Below the pieces are notes generated by a model. It did no database searches, had not been told where the DNA came from, and saw only the letters and a program-made list of their open reading frames with translations. From Pseudomonadota bacterium (GTDB lineage: Bacteria; Myxococcota_A; UBA796; SXON01), in contig JAUXQH010000037.1 of assembly GCA_030685065.1 (NCBI GenBank), forward strand, positions 1 through 64,000: a stretch of DNA of 64,000 bases. Direction: 5' to 3'. Positions 40,883-49,246 of this stretch are shown piece after piece (position 1 is the first letter of the stretch; every line of letters begins with the position of its first letter). The position numbers were made by a program, and so were the translations under genes.

Positions 40883-41306
40883 GCCCGCCCCGCGCCCGCC
40901 CTTCCTCCACACCCACGTCGTCCGCTTCGCCGAGGTCGACCCGGCGGGGATCCTGTTCTTCTCCCGCGTGGCCGAGCACTGTCACGCCGCCTACGAGGCC
41001 CTGGTCGCCGCGGCCGGGATCTCCGTCCCCGCCTACTTCGGGGGCTCGGCGTGGAAGGCGCCGATCGTGCGGTGGGAGGTCGACTACCACGCTCCCTCCC
41101 GCCTCGGCGAAGCGCTGACGATCCAGATCGACGACGTGACGCGCGGCCGATCGTCGCTCACGATGACGTTCCGGGTGATCGGCCCCGACGGCACCCCTCG
41201 CAGTACGGCCCGGATGGTGGCGGTGTTCGTGGAGGGGGAGCCGCTCAAGGCGCGCGCGATCCCAGACGAGGTGAGCGTCGCGTTCGACCGGCTGCTGGGG
41301 GAGTAA
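40881..41306 (+). CDS. 4HBT-type hot-dog thioesterase
   Basis: Protein of 141 residues. The 4-hydroxybenzoyl-CoA thioesterase pattern is clear: Val-Arg-Phe-Ala-Glu-Val-Asp-Pro-Ala-Gly-Ile-Leu-Phe-Phe near the N-terminus, with the conserved Asp (residue 18), and a long helix (Ala-Glu-His-Cys-His-Ala-Ala-Tyr-Glu). It hydrolyses an acyl-CoA or acyl-carrier thioester. The ATG overlaps the divergent decarboxylase start within CATG, so one of the two probably starts elsewhere or both use leaderless messages. Confidence 0.9.
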   Translation: MPAPRPPFLHTHVVRFAEVDPAGILFFSRVAEHCHAAYEALVAAAGISVPAYFGGSAWKAPIVRWEVDYHAPSRLGEALTIQIDDVTRGRSSLTMTFRVIGPDGTPRSTARMVAVFVEGEPLKARAIPDEVSVAFDRLLGE

Positions 41307-41323
41307 GCCACGACGGTCGTGGC
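41307..41323. terminator. Palindrome directly after the thioesterase stop
   Basis: GCCACGACGGTCGTGGC has 8-bp complementary arms around one central base and follows the TAA stop immediately. As RNA it makes a 7-bp hairpin with a 3-nt loop. It may end the thioesterase message or be an operator for the next gene. A second repeat pair, GGCAGAGT (41321-41328) and ACTCTGCC (41373-41380), overlaps its end. Confidence 0.5.
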
Positions 41324-41383
41324 AGAGTGCGGACGAAAAATCGAGGTCCACGGAGGAGTCTTCTGTGTCCATACTCTGCCCGG

Positions 41384-41399
41384 GTATCATGGAGGATAC
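41384..41399 (+). promoter_or_regulatory. Ribosome binding site enclosed by an inverted repeat
   Basis: GGAGGA (41391-41396) is the strong ribosome site that decides the ATG at 41401. It is flanked by GTATC (41384-41388) and GATAC (41395-41399), so a 5-bp hairpin could hide part of it. Upstream inverted repeats at 41307-41380 add to the structure of this leader. Confidence 0.45.
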
Positions 41400-41400
41400 G

Positions 41401-42435
41401 ATGGGCTTGCGTCTTGGAAGCCGGGTGGGAAAGTGGGTGGCGCTCGCGGCGTTGATGGGGATCGGATCTCCCGCATTGGCGGAGCCGCCGGCGGATCCTG
41501 GGCAGAACCAATTCGGAGGGCGCCAATTCCAGGGGATGCAGTTCGGCGGCGGGTACTATGACAACGGCAAGGTGCAGGACGATTGGTACTACGACTCCTA
41601 CTCCACCAAGAAGGGGTTCGGATCCGACTTTCTCCAGACGAGCAACCTGTCGGGCACCTACGAGGGAAAGGCGGACGAGAACGACTGGTTCTTCGACGCC
41701 TACCAGGTGATGGAGCCGCAGAGCGGCCAGGGCCGAGTTGGCAGGCCGGCAACCCCGCGCCCGAACGTGGGCGCGCGCGAGCCCGTTCGCGGGGAGCGGG
41801 ACAGCCAGCCCGCGAAGGAGAGCACCAACCTCGAGGGCAAGGTCCTGGGGATCAAGCAGGTCGAGGTCGGGATCGAGGGCGGCGAGGGGGGCATGCACCA
41901 GGTGATCCTGCTCGGGAACGGGGAGGAGCACTACGTCGTCGATCTCGGGCCCGCGCAGGCGCTCGGCGACGTGCCGCTCGCGCTCGGCGACCAGATCGCG
42001 GTCCAGGGTTCGCTGGGGCGTGTCGGCCCGCGAACCGTGTTGTTCGCCGACCAGCTCACGGCGCAGGGGCAGGAGCCGATGACCCTCCAACAGGATCTCG
42101 AGCTGGAGATCCAGCCCATCCCGCGCCAGCCCGCGCGCGCCCAGGAGATCTCCGGCGAGATCCTCCGGTTGAAGGACGTGGACGTCGGCAACGGGAAGCT
42201 GCACACCGTCGCGCTGGTCAACATCGAGAACGAGGGGTCGATGCCGATCGATCTCGGCCCGGCCGACGCCTTCGCCGGGTTCGCCTTCAAGGAGGGCGAC
42301 ATCCTCAACGTGATGGGCCAGACCGTGCCCGTGGGCGAGTACCTCGTGGTGTGGGCCGACCAGATCGAGGTGAAGGGCGAGCTGGTCGACCTCCGGGGCC
42401 CCAAGGGGCCGGCTCGGGGCCGCGGCACCCAGTAG
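41401..42435 (+). CDS. Secreted protein with two copies of a beta domain
   Basis: Protein of 344 residues with a signal peptide (basic N-region, hydrophobic 10-20, cleavage at Ala-Leu-Ala). The next 110 residues are rich in Gly, Asp, Tyr and Phe and lack structure (Trp-Tyr-Tyr-Asp-Ser-Tyr, Asp-Trp-Phe-Phe-Asp-Ala-Tyr). Then come two related domains of about 75 residues (near 140-215 and 255-330), each with Gly-(Lys/Glu)-(Val/Ile)-Leu, a Gly-rich turn, Asp-Leu-Gly-Pro-Ala, Asp-(Gln/Ile)-(Ile/Leu) and Ala-Asp-Gln-(Leu/Ile)-(Thr/Glu). They resemble OB-fold strands. No known family; possibly periplasmic binding. Chosen start: ATG 41401 for its ribosome site, not the GTG at 41365. Confidence 0.82.
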   Translation: MGLRLGSRVGKWVALAALMGIGSPALAEPPADPGQNQFGGRQFQGMQFGGGYYDNGKVQDDWYYDSYSTKKGFGSDFLQTSNLSGTYEGKADENDWFFDAYQVMEPQSGQGRVGRPATPRPNVGAREPVRGERDSQPAKESTNLEGKVLGIKQVEVGIEGGEGGMHQVILLGNGEEHYVVDLGPAQALGDVPLALGDQIAVQGSLGRVGPRTVLFADQLTAQGQEPMTLQQDLELEIQPIPRQPARAQEISGEILRLKDVDVGNGKLHTVALVNIENEGSMPIDLGPADAFAGFAFKEGDILNVMGQTVPVGEYLVVWADQIEVKGELVDLRGPKGPARGRGTQ

Positions 42436-42439
42436 GGCG

Positions 42440-43366
42440 CTAGCGGGTAGCGGTCCAGGCGGCGGTCAGGCGCGTGGCGCGCGCCTTCTCCGCGATGCGG
42501 AGGAGGGGCGCGTCACGATGCCATCGGGCGGCGGCGAGCGGGTCGGTGGCCGACCAGGCCTCGCCCGCCGCGTGGGAGAGATCGTGCAGGGTGGCCAACG
42601 CGCCGCCCAGCGCGATGTGGGTGGCCGGCGCGTCGCAGGGTGCCGCGGCCAACGCGCGTAGCGTCACGATGAGCGCCGCGAGGCGCGCGCCGAGCTCGAT
42701 CGGCCAGCGCTCCGCCCGCGCCCGGGCCAGGAGAAAGGCGGCCGCGGCGGCGGAAACGTGGATGTCCTCGATGGTCCGGAACGGCCGGATGCAGGTGGTG
42801 TAACCATCCCCGGGGAGCACCGCGCCCGCCTCCACCCGCACGTGGTCGAACGACACCTCGTAGTGGGGGATCTCGGGCGTGAACGGGGTGGGGGGGAGCG
42901 CCACGCAACGGATGCCCGGCGTGGCGGCGGGGAGGATCACCATCCGGATGCGGTTCTTGTCGCCCTCCCAGCCCTCCGAGGCGGCCACGAGCAGCACGTC
43001 GCCCTCTCCGGCGAGCGTCGCCCAGCGCTTCGCGCCCGTGAGCGTGAAGCCGGCCCCCTCCGGCACCAGCGCGGTCTGGATGGCGCGCGGATGCCCGCCC
43101 GCGGCCTCGGTGATGCACAGGCAGGCGTGGGTGTCGGGCCCAAGGGTGGGGACGAGGCGCCGCAGCGCGGCACCGTACCCGGCGGAGAATGCGTAGCCGA
43201 GCCGATCCGAGAGGGCTCCGCCCACGATGGCGTGATCGATCGGGCTCGGCCAGCGGACGGCGAGCGGGCGCCACGCGTCGCGAAACGCCGCGATGGTGGC
43301 GAAGCGGGGCGCCGAGGTGGGCGCACCCGCGGCCTGCTCGAGGACCGCGTCGAGAGCGTCGTTCAT
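42440..43366 (-). CDS. Acyl-CoA dehydrogenase-like protein
   Basis: Protein of 308 residues, shorter than the usual 380-400. The middle beta domain is recognisable: Ile-Thr-Glu-Ala-Ala-Gly-Gly-His ... Phe-Thr-Leu-Thr-Gly-Ala-Lys-Arg-Trp-Ala-Thr. The C-terminal helical bundle is short and lacks the standard Arg/Gln FAD-contact pattern and a clear catalytic glutamate. It could be a divergent FAD-binding dehydrogenase that acts on acyl-CoA-like or carrier-bound substrates, or an inactive homologue. Divergent from the MFS transporter gene across 99 bp. Confidence 0.75.
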   Translation of the reverse strand: MNDALDAVLEQAAGAPTSAPRFATIAAFRDAWRPLAVRWPSPIDHAIVGGALSDRLGYAFSAGYGAALRRLVPTLGPDTHACLCITEAAGGHPRAIQTALVPEGAGFTLTGAKRWATLAGEGDVLLVAASEGWEGDKNRIRMVILPAATPGIRCVALPPTPFTPEIPHYEVSFDHVRVEAGAVLPGDGYTTCIRPFRTIEDIHVSAAAAAFLLARARAERWPIELGARLAALIVTLRALAAAPCDAPATHIALGGALATLHDLSHAAGEAWSATDPLAAARWHRDAPLLRIAEKARATRLTAAWTATR

Positions 43367-43465
43367 GCGGGGGGCCTTCGGGGAGCGCGCGGGTGATCCC
43401 CGAGCGTATCTTTGATGCCGGCCGGCGGCCCCATCGTCCCTCGCTTGGGGTAGAACGCCGGCACG

Positions 43466-44725
43466 ATGTCCACCTCGACGCAGATCTCCGGCCAGGTGCC
43501 GGCCAACCGCTCCCCGCACCCGTTCCTGTTCACCCTGCTCATCATCCCGTTCGGGGCGATCAGCGGGTTCGTCAGCGTCGTGCTGGCGTTCCTCGCCACC
43601 AGGCGTGGCCTCACGGTCGAAGAGGGCGCCTCGCTCATCGCCATCGGGATGTTGCCGCACGCGTGGAAGTTCTTCTGGGCGCCCGTGGCCGACATGACAT
43701 TTTCGCGAAAGGGCTGGTACGTCGTCTCCAACGCCGTGTGTGCGCTCGGCGTGCTGCTCATGTCGGCGATCCCGCTCGGCCCGGAGAACCTCCGGTTGCT
43801 CCAGGTGGTCATCTTCACGACCAACCTCGCGAGCACGGTCGTGGGCATGGCGGTCGAGGGGCTCATGGCCCACGCCACCGCCCCGGAGGAGCGGGGCCGC
43901 GTCGGCGGGTGGTTCCAGGCGGGAAACCTCGGGGGATCGGGCATCGGCGGGGGGCTCGGGCTCTGGCTCGCGACCCACTTCGAGGCGAGCTGGGTCAGCG
44001 GCGCGGTGTTGGCGGCGGTCTTCGTGGGGTGTGGCCTCGCACTGCTAGGCGTGCACGACCCGGGCCGCGCCGAGCGCGTCGGAAGCGTGTGGAACGCGGT
44101 CAAGGCCGTCGGGCTCGACCTCTGGGGCCTCGTCCGCTCCCGTGCCGCGCTCACCGCCGCGATCCTCTGCTTCCTTCCCATCGGCACCGGCGCCGCCTCC
44201 GGCGTGCTCGCCCAGGCGGAAGTGGCGGCCCGCTGGGGCTCGGGCGAGTCCGAGGTCGGCATGGTCAACGGCGTGTTCTCGGGCATCGTGGCCGCGATCG
44301 GCTGTATTCTCGGCGGCCAGCTCTGCGGTCGCTTCGGCTCGACGCGGATCTACGCGGCCGTCGGCGCGCTCATGGCGTTGGTCACCGGCGCGATGGCGCT
44401 GTCGCCGCTGATCCCGACGACGTTCGTCGTCTTCGGGCTGGTGTATGCGTTCGTCACCGGGCTCGCGTACGCCGCGTTCTCCGGGCTCGTGCTCGAGACG
44501 ATCGGGACCGGCGCGGCCGCGACCAAGTACAACATCTACGCCTCGCTCTCCAACATCCCCATCGGGTACATGGGGCTGGTCCTCGCCTGGGCGATCGGGC
44601 GGTACGGCGCGACGGGGATGTTGTTCATGGAGTCGGCCGTCGGGCTCGCCGGGATCGCGGTGTTCGCCGTGGCGTACTCCGTCCTCCGGCCGCGCACGGC
44701 GGTCGAGCAGAGCAAGGCCGCGTAG
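43466..44725 (+). CDS. AmpG-like MFS permease
   Basis: Major facilitator of 419 residues with 12 predicted transmembrane helices. The first loop pattern and the Ala-Phe-Leu-Ala-Thr-Arg-Arg-Gly then Trp-Lys-Phe-Phe-Trp-Ala-Pro-Val-Ala-Asp resemble AmpG/peptide-type permeases (Lys-Phe-Leu-Trp-Ala-Pro-x-x-Asp), which import muropeptides; related members carry acetyl-CoA. The substrate cannot be fixed. It is followed by oligoendopeptidase F after 38 bp in the same direction, so uptake of peptides and their cleavage is an attractive link. Confidence 0.86.
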   Translation: MSTSTQISGQVPANRSPHPFLFTLLIIPFGAISGFVSVVLAFLATRRGLTVEEGASLIAIGMLPHAWKFFWAPVADMTFSRKGWYVVSNAVCALGVLLMSAIPLGPENLRLLQVVIFTTNLASTVVGMAVEGLMAHATAPEERGRVGGWFQAGNLGGSGIGGGLGLWLATHFEASWVSGAVLAAVFVGCGLALLGVHDPGRAERVGSVWNAVKAVGLDLWGLVRSRAALTAAILCFLPIGTGAASGVLAQAEVAARWGSGESEVGMVNGVFSGIVAAIGCILGGQLCGRFGSTRIYAAVGALMALVTGAMALSPLIPTTFVVFGLVYAFVTGLAYAAFSGLVLETIGTGAAATKYNIYASLSNIPIGYMGLVLAWAIGRYGATGMLFMESAVGLAGIAVFAVAYSVLRPRTAVEQSKAA

Positions 44726-44763
44726 GCCCGTCGGCGGGGCGGAGGCCGGGTTAGGAGCCGAGG

Positions 44764-46623
44764 ATGTCCCAGACCTCCTCCCCCGAAGCGCCCGTGCCCT
44801 CCACGCTCAAGAACCGCGTCGACATCGACGACCGCCACAAGTGGGATCTCACGCGGATCTACCCGGATTGGACGGCGTGGAAGGCGGGCTACGACGAGCT
44901 CTCCCGCCAGGTCGACGCCTACGCGGCGCTCCGCGGCACGCTCGCCAGCGGCCCGGCCGCGCTGCTCGCCGCCTACCGCCTGGGAGACGAGCTGGGGCAG
45001 CTCTCCTACAAGGTCTGGTACTACGCCGCGCTCATGCACGACGAGGATCAGCGCGACAACGAGGTCGGCGCCCGGCGGCAGCAGGTGCAGATCCTCTTCG
45101 CGCGCTCGGCCCAGGCCTCGGCGTGGTTCAGCCCGGAGCTCCTCGCGATCCCGCTCGCCACCGTGCGCGCGTGGATGGCCGTGAGCCTCGAGCTCGCGCT
45201 CTACCGGTTCGCCATCGAGGATCTGTATCGGCAGCAGGAGCACGTCCTCGACGAGAAGGGGGAGCACCTGCTCTCGCTCGCAGGAAGGCTCACGGGCGCG
45301 CCCGGAGAGGCCTACGCGGCGCTCTCCACGGCCGACATGAAGTTTCCGACGCTGCGCCTCTCGAATGGGCAGGACGTCACGCTCTCGTACGGCACGTATC
45401 GCAAGCTCCTCGCCACGAACCGCGAGCAGGCCGATCGCGCGGCCGCGTTCCGTCTGTTCCATGGGCTGTACCTGGACGATTTGAACACCTACGCCTCGCT
45501 GTACGACGGGGTGCTCCAGCGGGATTGGTTCCTCGCGCAGGCGCGCGGCTTCACCTCGACGCTCGAAGCGGCCCTGCACGGCGACAACATCCCCCCTTCG
45601 GTGGTCGAGAACCTCATCGCGACCACGCGCGCGGGCGTGGCGCCGCTCCAGCGCTACCACCAGCTGCGCAAGCGCGCGCTCGGGCTCGATCGGTACTTCT
45701 CCTACGATGGCGCCCTGCCGCTCGTGCCCGATGACCGCCGCTACAGCTACGACGACGTGCTGGACTGGCTCATCGCCTCGGTGGCGCCCCTCGGCGCGGA
45801 CTACCAGGCCGAGCTCGAGGCGGCGGTGCGCGGCCGCTTCATCGACGTGTACGAGAACCCCGGCAAGCGGAGCGGCGCGTACTCGGCGTCCGTCTACGGG
45901 GTACATCCGTACGTGTTGATGAACTACAACGACACGTTGGACGCGGTGTTCACCCTCGCCCACGAGATGGGCCACTCGATGCACACGCTGCTCGCCCATC
46001 GGCACCAGCCGTTTGCGTACGCGGGGTACACCATCTTCGTGGCCGAGGTGCCGTCCACGCTGAACGAGGCCTTGTTCCTCGAGTTCATGCTTGGGAGGAC
46101 CCAGGATCCCGCCGAGCGCGTGGTCCTCCTCACCCACGCCATCGACGAGATCGTCGGCACCTTCTACAGCCAGGTCATGTTCGCGGACTTCGAGCTCGCC
46201 GCGCACCGGCTCGTGGAGCAGGGGCAGCCCATCACGGCGGATGGGCTCTCGGCGCTCTACATGGACACCGTGCGCGCCTACCACGGGGACGCCGTCGAGT
46301 ACGAGCCGCAGGCCGCGTCGACCTGGGCGCGCATCCACCACTTCTTCGCGTCGCCCTACTACGTCTACCAATACGCCACCTGCTACGCGTCCACCGCGCA
46401 GCTGGTCGGCCAGGTCACGGCCGGGGCCCCGGAGGCCCGCGCCATCGCGCGGGAGCGCTACCTCGACCTGCTCCGCGCAGGCGGGAGCGATTACCCGATG
46501 GCCCTGCTCAAGCGCGCCGGCGTCGATCTCGCCCGCCCCGAGGCCGTCAAAGCGGTCGAAGGGCAGCTCGACGCGCTGGTGTCCCGGCTCGAGGCGGAGC
46601 TCGGGGCGCTCGGGGTCATCTAA
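44764..46623 (+). CDS. pepF: Oligoendopeptidase F (M3 family)
   Basis: Zinc metallopeptidase of 619 residues. The HExxH motif is Leu-Ala-His-Glu-Met-Gly-His-Ser-Met-His with H400, E401 and H404; the third ligand is a glutamate in Leu-Asn-Glu-Ala-Leu-Phe about 28 residues on. The length is normal for PepF. It hydrolyses peptides of about 7-17 residues in the cytoplasm. ATG at 44764 is preceded by a GGAGCCGAGG-like ribosome site. Converges on the repeat lipoprotein gene at 46664. Confidence 0.95.
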   Translation: MSQTSSPEAPVPSTLKNRVDIDDRHKWDLTRIYPDWTAWKAGYDELSRQVDAYAALRGTLASGPAALLAAYRLGDELGQLSYKVWYYAALMHDEDQRDNEVGARRQQVQILFARSAQASAWFSPELLAIPLATVRAWMAVSLELALYRFAIEDLYRQQEHVLDEKGEHLLSLAGRLTGAPGEAYAALSTADMKFPTLRLSNGQDVTLSYGTYRKLLATNREQADRAAAFRLFHGLYLDDLNTYASLYDGVLQRDWFLAQARGFTSTLEAALHGDNIPPSVVENLIATTRAGVAPLQRYHQLRKRALGLDRYFSYDGALPLVPDDRRYSYDDVLDWLIASVAPLGADYQAELEAAVRGRFIDVYENPGKRSGAYSASVYGVHPYVLMNYNDTLDAVFTLAHEMGHSMHTLLAHRHQPFAYAGYTIFVAEVPSTLNEALFLEFMLGRTQDPAERVVLLTHAIDEIVGTFYSQVMFADFELAAHRLVEQGQPITADGLSALYMDTVRAYHGDAVEYEPQAASTWARIHHFFASPYYVYQYATCYASTAQLVGQVTAGAPEARAIARERYLDLLRAGGSDYPMALLKRAGVDLARPEAVKAVEGQLDALVSRLEAELGALGVI

Positions 46624-46636
46624 GAGCCGGACCTGT

Positions 46637-46675
46637 GCCGCGGAGCCGAAGGATCGGGGCGGGTCACTCCGCGGC
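46637..46675. terminator. Inverted repeat between convergent genes
   Basis: GCCGCGGAG (46637-46645) and CTCCGCGGC (46667-46675) are perfect complements with a 21-bp loop. The right arm overlaps the last codons of the minus-strand lipoprotein gene. It could terminate both messages, but there is no U-run. Confidence 0.35.
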
Positions 46676-48118
46676 GCACGTCATCTCATACACCAGCCAC
46701 GCGTCGGTCCCGATCGTCGGGTCCGCGCAGGCCTCGGTCACGACCAGCTCCGGTTTTCCGTCCCCGTCGAGATCGCGGCGCACCCAGGCCGGGCGGTTGG
46801 CGGTCCCGGCGCACCCGGGCGTCTCCCCCGTCCCGCCCGCGAACGATCCGGTCGAATAGCCGGTGGGGAGCGCGATCGGCGCGGCGTCCGACCAGCCCTC
46901 GCCCCCACCTGGGGATGCGGTGTAGGCGTACAGATCCCACCGGGCGTTGCCGACGGCGAGGTCGGTGCAGCTCGCGGTGATCGTGAGGTCGGCGTCCTGG
47001 TCTCCGTCGGCGTCGTCCAGCACCCAGGCGGGGAACGAGCGCGCGCAGTCCGGCGCGGTGCGCTCCCGCTGGTTCACCAGCACGTTCAGGGACCACGGCG
47101 CGCGCCGCACGGCGCCGATCGAGGCGAAGCCGGCCCCTTCGTTCGAGTAGACGGTCCAGTCGCTCCCCTGGGCCGCGCAGGGGTGAGGCACGACGAGGTC
47201 GGGCTGGTCGTCGCCCACGACGTCGAGGAGGAAGTAGTCCGGCATGCCGATCGCGCACGCGCCGAGATCGCGGCTCAGGCGGTCGGCGGCCAGCTCGCCG
47301 GGGATCCCCCAGGGCTCCGCCGCGGAGAACGCGGCACCGTCGTTGGCGAGGCGGGCCCAGTGCGTGAGCCCCACGGTCTCGGTGTCGCACGTGTCGGTCA
47401 GGACGATGTCGATCGGGCCATCTCCGTCGAGGTCGACGGCGCCCCACGCAGGGCTGTTCTCCGTCGCGCCGCACGACTCCTCGTTCCCCGGGGTGACGAA
47501 GCTGCCGCTGTCGTAGCTGGGCGTGATCGGACGGAGCACGCCAGGGCCGAAGCCGACGCCGGTGCTCGGGTACACGCGCCACGCCCCGTCCGCCAAGGTC
47601 TCGTCCGCGCAGCTCTCGGTCACCACGAGGTCCATCAGCTCGTCGCCATCGAGGCGATCGAGCCGGAAAGCGGGGAGGTCACCCTCGCCGCTGCAGTCGG
47701 CGGCGGAGCGGAGCACGCCGAACGCGCCCGGGGCCGAGTCGGCGGGCAGCGCCCATGGGATCTCGTCCCCGAAGCCGCCCGCCACGGCGGGCCAGACGCG
47801 CCACATGGAGGCCCCCACGGCGGGGTCGTCACAGTCGGAGAGCATCACGAAATCGGGGCGGTCGTCTCCCGTCAGATCGAACAGCCGCGTGGCGGGGAGC
47901 CCCTCCACACAGTCGGCCGCGCCTCGCTCCGCGCGTGTGAACGCCCCGGTCGAGACCCCGGCGGGGAGGACCCATCGGGCAGGCGCGACATCGTAGGTCC
48001 ACCCGGCGCAAGGGGCCTCGGCATCCCTATCGGGAAGCTGGCCGCGGCCGCTGCCCTCGGCGCCGGTGCAGCCGAGCGAGGCCAGCGCCAGGAGAACGGG
48101 AACGGCAGCTCGGATCAT
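46664..48118 (-). CDS. Lipoprotein with VCBS/FG-GAP-like repeats
   Basis: Protein of 484 residues. Signal peptide with lipobox Leu-Ala-Ser-Leu-Gly-Cys (C17). The mature part is built of about six repeats of 65-70 residues, each with an Asp-rich calcium-loop-like core (Asp-Leu-Asp-Gly-Asp-Gly, Asp-Ala-Asp-Gly-Asp-Gln, Asp-Leu-Thr-Gly-Asp-Asp) followed by a Cys pair and a Trp segment (Ala-x-Trp). This fits a beta propeller with disulfide-stabilised blades, located on the cell surface. The start lies in an 11-bp tandem duplication; the function is unknown. Confidence 0.85.
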   Translation of the reverse strand: MIRAAVPVLLALASLGCTGAEGSGRGQLPDRDAEAPCAGWTYDVAPARWVLPAGVSTGAFTRAERGAADCVEGLPATRLFDLTGDDRPDFVMLSDCDDPAVGASMWRVWPAVAGGFGDEIPWALPADSAPGAFGVLRSAADCSGEGDLPAFRLDRLDGDELMDLVVTESCADETLADGAWRVYPSTGVGFGPGVLRPITPSYDSGSFVTPGNEESCGATENSPAWGAVDLDGDGPIDIVLTDTCDTETVGLTHWARLANDGAAFSAAEPWGIPGELAADRLSRDLGACAIGMPDYFLLDVVGDDQPDLVVPHPCAAQGSDWTVYSNEGAGFASIGAVRRAPWSLNVLVNQRERTAPDCARSFPAWVLDDADGDQDADLTITASCTDLAVGNARWDLYAYTASPGGGEGWSDAAPIALPTGYSTGSFAGGTGETPGCAGTANRPAWVRRDLDGDGKPELVVTEACADPTIGTDAWLVYEMTCAAE

Positions 48119-48129
48119 GCTCGGATCAT
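48108..48129 (-). repeat. 11-bp tandem duplication over the start codon
   Basis: GCTCGGATCAT occurs twice head to tail (48108-48118 and 48119-48129). On the minus strand this gives two ATGATCCGAGC units. The first ATG opens a four-codon frame (Met-Ile-Arg-Ala-stop) whose stop overlaps the real ATG at 48118, so the duplication makes a mini-ORF coupled to the gene. Confidence 0.7.
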
Positions 48130-48148
48130 TCGGGGCGCGGCCTCGCCA

Positions 48149-48163
48149 GACGGTACCACCGTC
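48149..48163. promoter_or_regulatory. Small inverted repeat in divergent promoter region
   Basis: GACGGT-ACC-ACCGTC, perfect 6-bp arms, in the 133 bp between the two divergent lipoprotein genes. Its central position suits an operator. A weak -10-like TACACT lies near 48222 on the plus strand. Confidence 0.35.
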
Positions 48164-48251
48164 GGGGGGACGCCGCACGTCAACCTCGGGGGTGGCGCCC
48201 CGGGGAAAGGGCGGTACACTCCGCCGCCATCGCGACCGTCGGAGGCCCCCC

Positions 48252-49229
48252 ATGTTGATCCTGCTCGCCTCCGGTTGCTCCTTCGGCCTCACCGCCGCCC
48301 GGCCCGGGCGCGACGCCGAGGACGACACCGGGGGACGCGCCGACAGTGGCGGGGACACCGACACCGACACCGACACCGATTCGGACACCGACGCGGACAC
48401 GGACGCCGACACCGACGCCGATACCGATGCGGACACCGACACCGACACGGACGCCGACGTGGACTACACCGGGAGCGTCGGCGGCTACGTGCTGTTCGAG
48501 TGGTCCGACCTGTCCTGCCCCGTCTGCTCGGGGCTCGCGTCCACCGAGCCTCCCACCGTACGAGCGTCCGCCCTGTTCCACCTGCCGGTTCCCGGGTCCT
48601 GGTGGGCGTGGCTCCCGCCGACGGATGACACGTGCGTGGCGGACCCAGCGCCCGCCGCGCTCGCGACGACCACGTACGACGCGGGCGCCGCGGTCATCCT
48701 GAACGACGGTCATCGAGACGTGTCCCTGTCGTCCACGACCGGCACGGACGGTGTCACCTACGCGGCGAGCGCGTTGACCACCGCCGAGTGGACGGCCAGC
48801 GGGACGTGGGAGGTGGCGGCGCGCGGTGGCGCGGATGTGGCCGCCTTCCGCCTGGACAACGTCCTGGTGACCCCCTCCGACTTCACGGACATCCAGCCCG
48901 CCGGGATCATCGCCGACACCACCCAGGGCGCGTGGAGCGTGCCGTTCAGCGCATCGGCGGACACGACGATCACCTGGGCGCCCGCCTACGTGGGCGACAT
49001 GGTCCTGGTCTCGTTCGCGGCGAGCAGCGGCGGCACCGCGACCTGCCGCAGCGCCGACGACGGCACGATCGCCATCCCCGCTGCGACCGTGGCCGCCTGG
49101 TCGAGCGGCGCGCAGCTGACCGTCCGGATCGCCCGGTACACCTTCCGCCAGGGTGTGCTCACCGACGGGTCGACCCTCGAGGCCGTGGGGAGCATCGAGC
49201 GGGTGGGCACCGGATACGTCAGCCGCTGA
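48252..49229 (+). CDS. Lipoprotein with Asp-x repeat linker
   Basis: Protein of 325 residues. Very short signal peptide with lipobox Leu-Leu-Ala-Ser-Gly-Cys (C9). Residues 35-70 are 18 consecutive Asp-Thr, Asp-Ser or Asp-Ala pairs, a stiff acidic linker typical of surface proteins in this bacterial group. The C-terminal 250 residues are beta-rich with many Thr/Ala and two Cys pairs (Ser-Cys-Pro-Val-Cys; Asp-Asp-Thr-Cys), and could be one or two Ig-like or carbohydrate-binding-like domains. No family recognised. It should be anchored in the outer membrane with the linker spacing the domain from the surface. Confidence 0.82.
   Translation: MLILLASGCSFGLTAARPGRDAEDDTGGRADSGGDTDTDTDTDSDTDADTDADTDADTDADTDTDTDADVDYTGSVGGYVLFEWSDLSCPVCSGLASTEPPTVRASALFHLPVPGSWWAWLPPTDDTCVADPAPAALATTTYDAGAAVILNDGHRDVSLSSTTGTDGVTYAASALTTAEWTASGTWEVAARGGADVAAFRLDNVLVTPSDFTDIQPAGIIADTTQGAWSVPFSASADTTITWAPAYVGDMVLVSFAASSGGTATCRSADDGTIAIPAATVAAWSSGAQLTVRIARYTFRQGVLTDGSTLEAVGSIERVGTGYVSR
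48354..48461 (+). repeat. Asp-x dipeptide-coding repeat
   Basis: Hexanucleotide-like repeat (mostly GACACC, GACGCC, GATGCG) in frame, coding for 18 Asp-x pairs. Likely to expand and contract, so linker length may vary between strains. Confidence 0.8.
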
Positions 49230-49246
49230 CGGTCAGGGCGTGGCCA

